Both the position numbers and the translations under genes were made by a program. Positions 1 to 6,409 of a stretch of 12,500 nt of DNA are shown here, piece after piece (position 1 is the first letter of the stretch; each line of letters starts with the position of its first letter). The DNA is from Nitrospinota bacterium (lineage in GTDB: Bacteria; JADFOP01). The notes beneath the pieces were generated by a model. That model saw nothing but the letters and a program-made list of their open reading frames with translations, was not told the DNA's origin and made no database searches. The stretch is taken from NCBI GenBank assembly GCA_022562795.1, contig JADFOP010000027.1, forward strand, positions 1 to 12,500, written 5' to 3'.

Positions 1-693
1 GAAGCCGGTCACGTCGGTCGCGGCCGATACCCCCTCCTCCACCATAGCTTCGCTCGCCCCCCTGTTGAGGGCTGTGGCCACCTGGACCATCCGCTCGACC
101 ACCTCGGGCGGGGCTTTGTCGGCCTTGATGGCGGAGCCGATTATGCCCGTGCCGATGGGCTTGGTGAGGACTAGGAGGTCGCCCGGCCTGAGCCCGGCGT
201 TGGTGACCACCCTGGCCGGGTCGATGAGGCCCGTGACCACGAGCCCGTACTTGGGTTCGTTGTCGTCAATGGTATGGCCTCCAACGATGGGGATGCCCGC
301 CTCGGCGGCCTTGTCCGCCCCGCCTCGTAGAATGGTCGAGAGGATCTCCAGTGGCAGGTCGGTGCGGGGGAAGGCGACGATGTTGAGCGCCAAGAGGGGA
401 CGGGCCCCCATGGCGTAGATGTCGCTCAGGGAGTTGGCGGCGGCAATCTGGCCGAAGTCGTAGGGGTCGTCGACGATGGGTGTAAAGAAGTCGAGCGACT
501 GCACCAGGGCCTGGCCGTCGTCGAGCCGGTAGACGGCGGCGTCGTCGGCTTTCGCCGTGCCCACGAGAACGGCGGGGTCGGTGATTGGCGGTAGGTGACG
601 CAGGACCTGCATCAGCTCGTCGGGTCCGAGCTTGCAGGCTCACCCGCCGCCGTGAGATAGCGCCGTAAGTTTGATCTTCGTCTCGTCGGTCAT
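1..693 (-). CDS. selD: Selenide, water dikinase (SelD), selenocysteine-containing, C-terminus cut by window edge
   Basis: Makes selenophosphate from selenide and ATP, the selenium donor for selenocysteine (Sec) synthesis. Reading from the ATG at 693 gives 231 codons to the window edge, interrupted only by a TGA at codon 18 (640-642). The residues around it are GGG-U-ACK, which fit the SelD active site (Cys17-Gly-Cys-Lys in E. coli), so TGA is read as Sec (U18) with the partner lysine K21. Further SelD signatures follow: TAKADDAAVYRL near residue 50, QSLDFFTPIVDDPYDFG, ANSLSDIYAMGARP, GGHTIDDNEPKYGL and finally ATDVTGF, where the window ends; family members are about 330-350 residues. A weak AAGG lies 8 bases before the ATG, and a sigma70-like promoter is at 738-766. 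Reading through the TGA gives continuous family-like sequence, which makes a pseudogene unlikely. The annotation depends on Sec insertion, implying SelA, SelB and SelC elsewhere in the genome. Confidence 0.95.
606..638 (-). promoter_or_regulatory. Bacterial SECIS-like hairpin just downstream of the selD UGA
   Basis: Directly after the TGA (642-640) the mRNA can fold into a 12-base-pair stem. CCTGCA pairs with TGCAGG, and AGCTCG pairs with CGAGCT, with only a two-base GA bulge on the 3' side. The apical loop is GACCCGA (626-620) and begins with G, as bacterial SECIS loops usually have a G among the first two positions. SelB would bind here to deliver Sec-tRNA. The loop begins 13 bases after the TGA, slightly closer than in many bacterial SECIS elements. 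All pairs are read directly from the sequence; the function is inferred from position. Confidence 0.75.
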
Positions 694-737
694 CGCTTAA
701 ACCTTATGCCTCCATCAGCAAACCTTCGCCCTCATCA

Positions 738-766
738 ACTATAGAGGTCCACCGGGCCGAAGGCAA
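738..766 (-). promoter_or_regulatory. Sigma70-like promoter for selD
   Basis: On the minus strand TTGCCT (766-761) and TATAGT (743-738) are separated by exactly 17 bases, 45 bases before the selD ATG. Nothing else coding lies between this site and dinB. Confidence 0.6.
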
Positions 767-833
767 GGGGAGGGGATGTGGGCTAATACAGTTCCTTCTC
801 TCTCGCCAAGGGGCGACGCCCCCCGCTAGCAAT

Positions 834-2117
834 CTAGTCACCCCCCGGCGGGGAGAACCCGGAGGGCTCCTTACTGAGGAGGCGGCCCAGCCACTCGTCG
901 CCGTCAGCCCCGCTAATCGGATCAGCCGGTGGACGGGGGGCCATGAGGGAGATGGCCCGGCCGGAGACGACGGAGGCGTTCCCGTAGCGTGCCCTAAGGC
1001 GGTCGAGGCTCTCCGATAGCGCCCAGCGCCGCGCTGGTCCTGGGTCGAGGAGGTCGAACTGGCGGCGGGCTGGGCCGAGGCCCGTGAGCGTCACCCCCAC
1101 GAGCCTAACCCGCAGGCGGCGCACGTCGAGGGACCGAAGGAGACCTACCGCCTCGGCCTCGATGCGGGCTTCATCGCCGGTGGCCTCTGGCAAAGTGGTG
1201 CGACGGGTCGCCGTGGAGAAGTCGCTGTAGCGGAGCTTGACTACTACGGTTCGCGCCTCCAGGCCAAGAGCCCTCATGGAGGTGGCCGCCCTTTGAGCGA
1301 GGGCTGAGAGGGTCGCCTCGATCAGATCGCGGTTGAGGATGTCCTCGTCGAAAGTCCGCTCCCGTCCGATCGATTTTTGCCCATCTGGGTTAGGAGAGAC
1401 GTCCGAAGGAGGGTCGAGCCCACGGGCACACCGCCAAAGCCTTGAGGCGACCGCAGGGCCGAATTTCCGCTCCAGGACCGACCGGTCGAGGGCGGCGAGG
1501 TCGCCGACGGTCTTGAGTCCGAGCCCACGGAGCGATGCTACCGTGGCCGGCCCCACTCCGGGCAGCCGTGCGAGCGGCAGAGGTGATAAGAATGCCGCCT
1601 CCTCTCCGGGGATAATCCGCAAGATTCCCTGGGGCTTGGCGAGCCCCGAGGCCACCTTGGCCATCAGGCGGCCCGGGGCCACGCCAATGGAGCAGGGAAG
1701 GCCAGCCTCCTTAAGAATCTCGCCTTGCAGCCGGGAGGCGACAGACATTGGGTGGCCGAAGAGCCGCTCGCAGCCGGTGAGGTCGAGGTAGGCTTCGTCG
1801 AGCCCCAGGGGCTCGACTTCGGGCGTGTAACGCTCGAAACAGCGAAAGACCGTTCGGGAAGCCTCGCGGTAACGCTTGAAGTTTCCCCGAAGGAAGACGG
1901 CATGTGGGCATAGGCGCCGGGCACGGGAGATGGGCATGGCCGAGTGTATCCCGAAGCGGCGGGCCTCGTAGCTTGCGGCGGCCACTACCCCTCGGCCATT
2001 TGGCGCTCCGCCTACGATAACGGGGCGGCCTGCAAGACTTCGGTCGTAAAGCTCCTCCACGGATACGAAGAAGGCGTCCATATCGACGTGGAGGATGGTG
2101 CGGGGATGGCGCTTCAG
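834..2117 (-). CDS. dinB: DNA polymerase IV (Y-family translesion polymerase)
   Basis: Error-prone polymerase that copies past DNA lesions. From the proposed start it has 427 residues. The palm begins HVDMDAFF, with metal-binding D12 and steric-gate aromatic F17. Catalytic D107-E108 sit in GLDEAYLD, matching E. coli D103/E104 at a constant offset. Helix-hairpin-helix sequence LARLPGVGPATVASLRGLG is at about 182-200. The little finger starts near KSIGRERTFDED (248-259). QFDLLD (353-358) resembles a beta-clamp-binding motif, and about 70 residues follow it. Start choice: an ideal GGAGGG (2129-2124) lies 6 bases before a CTG at 2117, giving MKRHPRTILHVDMD, the normal N-terminal length. The only other in-frame start seen upstream is a TTG at 2189, which would add 24 unrelated residues and overlap lexA. 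The gene follows lexA by 40 bases and probably shares its promoter, so it should be SOS-induced. Confidence 0.95.
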   Translation of the reverse strand: MKRHPRTILHVDMDAFFVSVEELYDRSLAGRPVIVGGAPNGRGVVAAASYEARRFGIHSAMPISRARRLCPHAVFLRGNFKRYREASRTVFRCFERYTPEVEPLGLDEAYLDLTGCERLFGHPMSVASRLQGEILKEAGLPCSIGVAPGRLMAKVASGLAKPQGILRIIPGEEAAFLSPLPLARLPGVGPATVASLRGLGLKTVGDLAALDRSVLERKFGPAVASRLWRCARGLDPPSDVSPNPDGQKSIGRERTFDEDILNRDLIEATLSALAQRAATSMRALGLEARTVVVKLRYSDFSTATRRTTLPEATGDEARIEAEAVGLLRSLDVRRLRVRLVGVTLTGLGPARRQFDLLDPGPARRWALSESLDRLRARYGNASVVSGRAISLMAPRPPADPISGADGDEWLGRLLSKEPSGFSPPGGD

Positions 2118-2123
2118 GGGAGT

Positions 2124-2129
2124 CCCTCC
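2124..2129 (-). promoter_or_regulatory. Ribosome binding site supporting a CTG start for dinB
   Basis: GGAGGG is followed by ACTCCC and then CTG AAG CGC. Spacing of 6 bases is optimal, and no ATG, GTG or TTG in the right frame lies nearby. This is the argument for CTG initiation. Confidence 0.55.
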
Positions 2130-2157
2130 ATCGTCCCTGCGAGCGAGGTGCTGTGAG

Positions 2158-2769
2158 CTAACGGTACTTCCGCAAGACTCCGATAACAACGCCCTGAATC
2201 TGGAGGTCCTCGGCCCGGACCCGTATGGGCGCCATCGCGGGATTGGCAGGCTGTAGGCGGATGTGGTCGATTTCGTGGAAGAGCCGCTTCAGGGTCGCCT
2301 CCTCGCCCTCCAGCAGGGCCACCACCACCTCGCCGTCGCGGGCCTCGCTCCGCTCCTCGACGATGACGTAGTCGCCGTCGAGGATGTGCTCGTCCATCAT
2401 GGAGCTCCCCCGGACGCGGAGCACAAAGGTTCGGCCCCGGCCGATAAGGTCGGGCGGCACGGCGATGGTCTCGGCCACTTCGACGGCCTCAAGCGGTTCG
2501 CCTGCGGCGATGAGGCCCACGAGGGGCACCTCCACCGCCTCGATCCTTGGTGTCAGCTCCTCAAGTACCTCGATGGCCCGGCTCCGGTGGGCGTAGCGTC
2601 GGATGAGCCCCTTGGCCTCGAGGTTGGTTAGGTGCTTGTGCACCGTGGCGGGCGAGGAGAGCCCGAAGGCGCGGCCGATTTCCTCTATGCTGGGGGCGTA
2701 GCCGTGGGCAGAGCGGAAGTCTGTGATGAAGTCGAGAATCTCCCGCTGGCGGCGGGTGAGCATTGACAT
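2158..2769 (-). CDS. lexA: LexA, SOS response repressor and autoprotease
   Basis: Represses DNA-damage genes and cleaves itself when RecA is activated. The 203-residue protein has the N-terminal winged helix-turn-helix (LTRRQREILDFI at 4-15, recognition region around SSPATVHKHL, 38-47). The cleavage site A89-G90 lies in LIAAGEPLEA. The catalytic dyad is S123 in GSSMMD and K161 in EATLKRLF. These positions parallel E. coli A84-G85, S119 and K156, so it should be fully functional. The start at 2769 is chosen because AAGGAGGT (2783-2776) lies 6 bases upstream. The earlier ATG at 2796 lies at or above the expected transcription start of the promoter at 2800-2828. dinB follows 40 bases downstream, forming a compact SOS unit that LexA presumably represses itself. 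Confidence 0.97.
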   Translation of the reverse strand: MSMLTRRQREILDFITDFRSAHGYAPSIEEIGRAFGLSSPATVHKHLTNLEAKGLIRRYAHRSRAIEVLEELTPRIEAVEVPLVGLIAAGEPLEAVEVAETIAVPPDLIGRGRTFVLRVRGSSMMDEHILDGDYVIVEERSEARDGEVVVALLEGEEATLKRLFHEIDHIRLQPANPAMAPIRVRAEDLQIQGVVIGVLRKYR

Positions 2770-2799
2770 CGTCGCACCTCCTTCTTGGTCGGCCATCTA

Positions 2800-2828
2800 A
2801 TAATAGGCGAAAATAATACGAAGGTCAA
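2800..2828 (-). promoter_or_regulatory. lexA-dinB promoter with possible operator repeats
   Basis: TTGACC (2828-2823) and TATTAT (2805-2800) are 17 bases apart on the minus strand, predicting a transcript start near 2793. The heptamer TATTATT occurs twice in direct orientation, 13 bases apart (2799-2805 and 2812-2818), one copy overlapping the -10 box. I see neither the E. coli CTGT-N8-ACAG box nor a GAAC-N4-GTTC box, so the operator used here is unassigned. Confidence 0.7.
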
Positions 2829-2841
2829 TGGGAAAATGAGA

Positions 2842-2853
2842 GCCCGAACGGGC
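2842..2853 (-). terminator. Short hairpin behind the antiporter gene, weak terminator candidate
   Basis: GCCCG-TT-CGGGC forms five base pairs, followed on the minus strand by TCTCATTTTCCC. The U-run is poor, so termination is only tentative. It lies between the antiporter stop and the lexA promoter. Confidence 0.35.
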
Positions 2854-2887
2854 AGAAATAGGCACCCGGACCCGGCTTAAGCTCCGA

Positions 2888-4366
2888 CTAAAAGAAAATC
2901 CAGGTGACCACGAAGAATAAGGGGAAGAGAATGACAGTCGAGTAGGCCATGTAGCCGAAGAAAGAGGGCATCTTTACACCGGCCTCCTCGGCGACCGACT
3001 TCACCATGAAGTTGGGGGCGTTGCCGATATAAGAGTTGGCCCCCATGAAGACTGCCCCCACGGAGATACCTTTGAGGATGGACGCGTTGACGGCGCTTCC
3101 GTCCAACAAGGGCACGAAGTCGCTCCCCGCCGGCAGAGCCTTGGCTAGGGAGAGGAAGGTTAGGTAGGTTGGCGCGTTATCGAGAAAGCTTGAAAGGATG
3201 CCCGTGACCCAGAAGAACTGCCACGGCTTGGTCACCCCTAGCTCCGCTCCGCGGGTCTGCAGCAGCAGGAGGGTCGGCATCATGGCGGCGAAGATGGCAG
3301 CGAAGAGGATGGCCACCTCCTTGACAGGGAACCAGGTAAATCCGTTCTCCTCTCGTATGCGCTTCGGGGTAATCCAGAGGCTTATGGCCGCCATTGCGAA
3401 CATGCCGCCGACCTGGAAAATATCCCCGGCATAGTGGAAGTTGGGAAAAGCCTGGCGGACGCTCTTGTATAAGAGTACGAAGCAGAGGATGCCGAGGAGA
3501 AACAGAAAGTTGATCTTGCCCTCTATGCCCAAGGGTTCTTTCACCCCATCAGGCTCGGGCTGAGGCTCCTCCCGGCGGTAGACGACGGTATCCCAAACGA
3601 AGTAGATGGCAAGCAAAACGAGGACGGCGAAGGCCCAGTGTGGCGTAAGCTGGAAGGTCCAGAAGAAGTCCACCCCCTGGAGGAAGCCCAGAAAGAGGGG
3701 CGGGTCGCCGAGCGGGGTCAAGCTGCCGCCGATGTTGGCCACCAAGAAGGTGAAGAATATGATGGTGTGGACCTTTTTGTCGCGCCGCTCGTTGGCCCGA
3801 AGTAGGGGCCTGATCAAGGTGAGGGCCGCACCCGTGGTGCCGATGAACGAGGCGAGCAGAGACCCGATGGCCATGATGACGGTGTTGGTCAGGGGTTTTC
3901 CCTGAATGGAGCCGCGAATGTAAATACCGCCGGAGACGACGTATAGGCTTCCGACCAGGGCGATGAAGCTTATGTACTCGATGGCCGTGTGCCCCAGAGC
4001 CGGTGCGTAGAGAAACAGGTCGTAGATGACCATGGGTGCGAAGAAGGCCAGGCTCACCTTGGTGAAGTGATGGTGCCACCAGGTGCCGCTGATGAGTGGG
4101 ATGAGGGCGATGCAGAGCAAGAGCCCCACGAAAGGGGCGACGCTCCATATGGGCACTACGATGTCGAGCTTGTGGTGGGCGACCTCGCCATGCTCGGCCC
4201 CATGGGGCGCGGTGTGTTCTCCTTCGTGGGCGGTTGTGGAGAGAGCTGTCAGGGTCTGGCCCTGGCGCCCCCCTTCGCCGCTGGCGCCGCCAGCCGGGGC
4301 GGCTAAGGCTCCCCAGGGCACAAGCAGGAAGGCGAGGCATGAAAGGATAATCAACGCTCGTGTCAT
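2888..4366 (-). CDS. Ion transporter of the citrate-transporter/NhaD antiporter superfamily with His-rich periplasmic N-terminus
   Basis: Inner-membrane protein of 492 residues, probably a Na+/H+ antiporter. Residues 1-22 look like a signal peptide ending ALA. A periplasmic segment follows with six histidines between 47 and 65. About eleven hydrophobic membrane segments begin near residue 68. Ion-transporter-superfamily signatures are NIGGSLTPLGDPP (211-223), SSFLDNAPTY (392-401) and GANSYIGNAPN (442-452), arranged as two halves with a charged cytoplasmic-type linker near 264-282. The ATG at 4366 has only a distant G-rich element (GGGGGG, 13 bases away), so the start is moderately certain, although it yields a good signal peptide. 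It lies 49 bases behind the duplicated-domain gene and is probably co-transcribed with it. Substrate cannot be fixed from sequence; NhaD-type sodium/proton exchange is the most likely, and another cation or a dicarboxylate is possible. Confidence 0.85.
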   Translation of the reverse strand: MTRALIILSCLAFLLVPWGALAAPAGGASGEGGRQGQTLTALSTTAHEGEHTAPHGAEHGEVAHHKLDIVVPIWSVAPFVGLLLCIALIPLISGTWWHHHFTKVSLAFFAPMVIYDLFLYAPALGHTAIEYISFIALVGSLYVVSGGIYIRGSIQGKPLTNTVIMAIGSLLASFIGTTGAALTLIRPLLRANERRDKKVHTIIFFTFLVANIGGSLTPLGDPPLFLGFLQGVDFFWTFQLTPHWAFAVLVLLAIYFVWDTVVYRREEPQPEPDGVKEPLGIEGKINFLFLLGILCFVLLYKSVRQAFPNFHYAGDIFQVGGMFAMAAISLWITPKRIREENGFTWFPVKEVAILFAAIFAAMMPTLLLLQTRGAELGVTKPWQFFWVTGILSSFLDNAPTYLTFLSLAKALPAGSDFVPLLDGSAVNASILKGISVGAVFMGANSYIGNAPNFMVKSVAEEAGVKMPSFFGYMAYSTVILFPLFFVVTWIFF

Positions 4367-4415
4367 GGGTCAGCCGCATCCCCCCAGGAAAAGGCTCATC
4401 GGCTCTCCGGAGGGG

Positions 4416-5069
4416 TCAGAGGTACTCGTAGGTCACAGCCGCCCGGCCGATAATCCTTACAACCTTGAGCTTCAGTATTTGGCTTTCGTAGTGGACGACG
4501 TAGTCTTGGAGCTTCGCCCTGAGCTTGAGGAAGGTCGGGTTGTTGAGGACGGCGCTCGCCTCCTCCAGCGAGTTGGCCCGCCCTTCGAGCTTTTCGTGCG
4601 GCGCTGGGCCGATGAGGGTCTTCCAGTGTCCGCCTATAACGAGGCCCATCTCTTCGAGAGCGGGGACGAACTCCTCGGTGAGGAAAGGGCTGAAGCTCTC
4701 CTTTTGAACGTACCTGGTGTCCCAGAGCTGGTTGAGCTTGACGGCCTTGTGCTTGGGCTCCCCGATGAGGGTAGGAACTAGACCCGTTGGCACCATCACC
4801 CGGCTGGAGTAATGCTCCGCCCATCGGAAAAGCCCTTCGTTGAGCTGAGAGTGGCGCTCGTCCCCCAACGCATCCTTGAGCTGACTTATATCGTCGGAGA
4901 TCCCCTCGGAGACGAACCTCGGGCAGGTGCCGACGAGAACTTTCCAAACGGCCAGGATGGTGATGCCCAGCCCGTTCATCCCCGGAATCCACTCCCGGGT
5001 GAGGTATTTGGCGAACTTCTCCTCCACGAGGGGCTGCAGGTCCCAGTACTCGATGAATTTGACCGACAT
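4416..5069 (-). CDS. Unrecognised cytoplasmic protein made of two copies of one domain
   Basis: A 217-residue protein with no signal peptide or membrane segment. Residues 4-50 and 111-157 align without gaps at a constant offset of 107, with 16 of 47 positions identical. The shared frame includes W9/W116, D10/D117, the F..xLTxE core (19-26/126-133), P29/P136, G35/G142, WK (42-43/149-150) and G47/G154. The remaining part of each half, up to about 94 and 200, is helix-like. The pattern recalls small alpha+beta domains such as NIPSNAP or EthD-type dimeric barrels, where a duplication would replace a dimer, but I do not recognise a named family. The start at 5069 is set by GGAGGT lying 4 bases before the ATG; a reading frame extending upstream to 5363 has no such support. 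The antiporter gene follows 49 bases later, so a shared transcript is likely. Confidence 0.85.
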   Translation of the reverse strand: MSVKFIEYWDLQPLVEEKFAKYLTREWIPGMNGLGITILAVWKVLVGTCPRFVSEGISDDISQLKDALGDERHSQLNEGLFRWAEHYSSRVMVPTGLVPTLIGEPKHKAVKLNQLWDTRYVQKESFSPFLTEEFVPALEEMGLVIGGHWKTLIGPAPHEKLEGRANSLEEASAVLNNPTFLKLRAKLQDYVVHYESQILKLKVVRIIGRAAVTYEYL

Positions 5070-5188
5070 CGTAACCTCCTCCCCCGGGCTGGCGGCGCTT
5101 CTCTCAACGCTAGAAACCCAACTCGCATCGAGAGACCACAGGCTCCCGAAGGCCGCATTAAAGCACAACCGGAAACCGAAGGGAAGCC

Positions 5189-5216
5189 TTATTAGCGGCT
5201 CCCGGCTGCCCCTCAA
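5189..5216 (-). promoter_or_regulatory. Possible promoter for the duplicated-domain gene
   Basis: On the minus strand TTGAGG (5216-5211) and TAATAA (5194-5189) are 16 bases apart, about 120 bases before the ATG. The match is moderate; it is the best candidate I see in that leader. Confidence 0.35.
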
Positions 5217-5459
5217 CCGCCTCGGTCTTGGCAAGGGCGCCGGCCCGGGGAGGGAGGAGAACTTCCAACACTCAGCCCATTGAAATGGCAAACGGGACCA
5301 AGCCCGTAGAGCATGGAGGTTCGGTTTCAACGAACAGCCATTGACTCGTCTCGAACCCCACAATAATTATCGTGAAGTATCAGCGGGAGTTGAGAGATAA
5401 CTGGGAGCCGCCAATGATAGGACATAATGTCGTGGTTTGTAAAAAATCGCCAAATTTCC

Positions 5460-5488
5460 TTGACAAAAATGCAGTCCGGGTCTATATA
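5460..5488 (+). promoter_or_regulatory. Strong sigma70-like promoter for the outer-membrane protein gene
   Basis: A consensus TTGACA (5460-5465) is followed after 17 bases by TATATA (5483-5488), in an A+T-rich setting. The predicted start is near 5495, about 38 bases before the ATG at 5533, leaving room for AAGGAGGG (5519-5526). Confidence 0.8.
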
Positions 5489-5532
5489 TTAATTATTAAG
5501 GGAAAAGTTTCTTTCAAAAAGGAGGGGGGTAA

Positions 5533-6192
5533 ATGGATACGGCAAAATCGCGTTCACTATGGTTGGCCATCTTGCTGGGGGCGCTCTTGATGCTCCCAAC
5601 CCAGAGCTTCGCACAAATCTACGTCGGAGGGTACGGAGGTGTCTCAATACCTCACGATGCCGATGCTGCAATCACGATCCCTGGATTTGTGGGCCTTACG
5701 GGGGAGTTCGAATTTGACCCCGCAGTGATTGCGGGCGCGCGAGTTGGTTACTGGATGGAATACTTCGACCTCCCATGGTTAGGCGTGGAATTTGACGCCT
5801 ACTGGACTAATCCCGAACTCGACCGCTTCAAGACTGCAGGGCTCAACATTGCGTTTGATGACGATCTCATCGTGCTATCCGGCGGTGTAAATGGTCTTGT
5901 CCGATACCCGTACGGCCCCATCCAGCCGTACGCCGGGGTTGGGGTAGGAGTGATTTACGCAGATCTCGATAGGCCTAACGATGAAGATGTCGTCGCTTCC
6001 CTCCAACTAATGGGTGGCGTGAGGGGATTCGTCAACGACAACCTTGCTCTATTCGCCGAGTACAAATGGGTCTTGACCGAGTTCGAGTTCAATGATTCAG
6101 GTGAATCGCTAGAGGTTGATTACACCGCAAGCAACATCTACGGCGGGATCGAGTGGCATTTCGGCACTGGCGGCGTTCATCAGCAGCCATGA
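5533..6192 (+). CDS. Small outer-membrane beta-barrel protein
   Basis: A 219-residue exported protein. A charged N-terminus (MDTAKSRS) is followed by a hydrophobic core and a signal-peptidase I site, SFA before QIYVGG (cut after A27). The mature part alternates short hydrophobic and aromatic strands with polar acidic loops, consistent with about eight beta strands. Phrases typical of OmpA-like/OMP_b-brl barrels are PIQPYAGVGVGV (129-140), GGVRGFVNDNLALFAEYKW (161-179) and a terminal strand GGIEWHF (204-210) ending in Phe, the usual BAM signal, here followed by nine extra residues. The start has AAGGAGGG about 6 bases upstream and a near-consensus promoter. It stands alone, closed by the terminator at 6246-6306. 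Its G+C content looks lower than that of its neighbours. Specific role unknown; it shows the organism has an outer membrane. Confidence 0.88.
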   Translation: MDTAKSRSLWLAILLGALLMLPTQSFAQIYVGGYGGVSIPHDADAAITIPGFVGLTGEFEFDPAVIAGARVGYWMEYFDLPWLGVEFDAYWTNPELDRFKTAGLNIAFDDDLIVLSGGVNGLVRYPYGPIQPYAGVGVGVIYADLDRPNDEDVVASLQLMGGVRGFVNDNLALFAEYKWVLTEFEFNDSGESLEVDYTASNIYGGIEWHFGTGGVHQQP

Positions 6193-6245
6193 GCGGGGTG
6201 TAACAGACCAAGACCAGGCATAGACTCGTCTGCTCGGGTAACGGC

Positions 6246-6306
6246 GCCCGGAGGCGGGGTGCGTGACCCCAATGCCTCCCCGGGGCTGGCCGGGCAGTTC
6301 TTTTTT
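6246..6306 (+). terminator. Rho-independent terminator after the outer-membrane protein gene
   Basis: GCCCGG (6246-6251) pairs with CCGGGC (6290-6295), which is followed by AG and then TTCTTTTTT (6298-6306). A competing pairing joins GGAGGC with GCCTCC inside the same stem around GGGG/CCCC. Strong G+C stem plus U-tract supports termination. Confidence 0.75.
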
Positions 6307-6359
6307 CCCCAAGAATCCGATTCCCCCATCCTCACACGCTCCTTCAACTATACCGTTGC

Positions 6360-6388
6360 TTGACAGGAAACGTCCCCTGCCGTAGGCT
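6360..6388 (+). promoter_or_regulatory. Promoter for the CarD-family gene
   Basis: Consensus TTGACA (6360-6365), 17-base spacer, then TAGGCT (6383-6388). The -10 box is G-rich and off-consensus (TAnnnT), the kind of suboptimal open-complex element that CarD/CdnL proteins help; self-regulation is speculation. The predicted start is near 6395. Confidence 0.55.
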
Positions 6389-6409
6389 CGCCGTATGGGA
6401 GGAATCCTC

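Larger units (their letters stand above)
5070..5532. other. Divergent intergenic region of about 460 bases
   Basis: This gap lies between the minus-strand duplicated-domain gene and the plus-strand outer-membrane protein gene. The left two thirds are G+C-rich and contain the weak minus-strand promoter candidate. The right third (from about 5360) turns A+T-rich and holds the perfect 5-base dyad GACAT-A-ATGTC (5421-5431) and the strong plus-strand promoter. I found no RNA gene and no convincing small coding frame in it. Confidence 0.6.

Noticed and set aside
266-643. Minus-strand open frame of 125 codons starting GTG AGC CTG
   Set aside because: It is a frame-shifted shadow of selD; its Arg/Pro-rich translation is typical of a wrong frame, and the true frame contains clear SelD motifs once TGA is read as Sec.
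798-830. GGGGCG-T-CGCCCC inverted repeat behind dinB as a terminator
   Set aside because: The realistic stem is only five pairs with a three-base loop and is not followed by a T-run.
3549-4379. Minus-strand 276-codon frame inside the antiporter gene
   Set aside because: Rich in His, Arg and Pro with no motif, fully overlapping a well-supported membrane protein in another frame.
5070-5363. N-terminal extension of the duplicated-domain protein to 5363
   Set aside because: The extension is low in structure, lacks a ribosome site, and GGAGGT directly precedes the ATG at 5069.
5340-5365. GGTTCGAGAC-like string on the minus strand resembling a tRNA T-loop
   Set aside because: The flanking bases do not form a T-stem and no acceptor, D or anticodon arm is found nearby.
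5372-5590. Plus-strand frame of 72 codons overlapping the start of the outer-membrane protein gene
   Set aside because: It spans the promoter and Shine-Dalgarno of that gene, has no ribosome site of its own and shows no recognisable feature.
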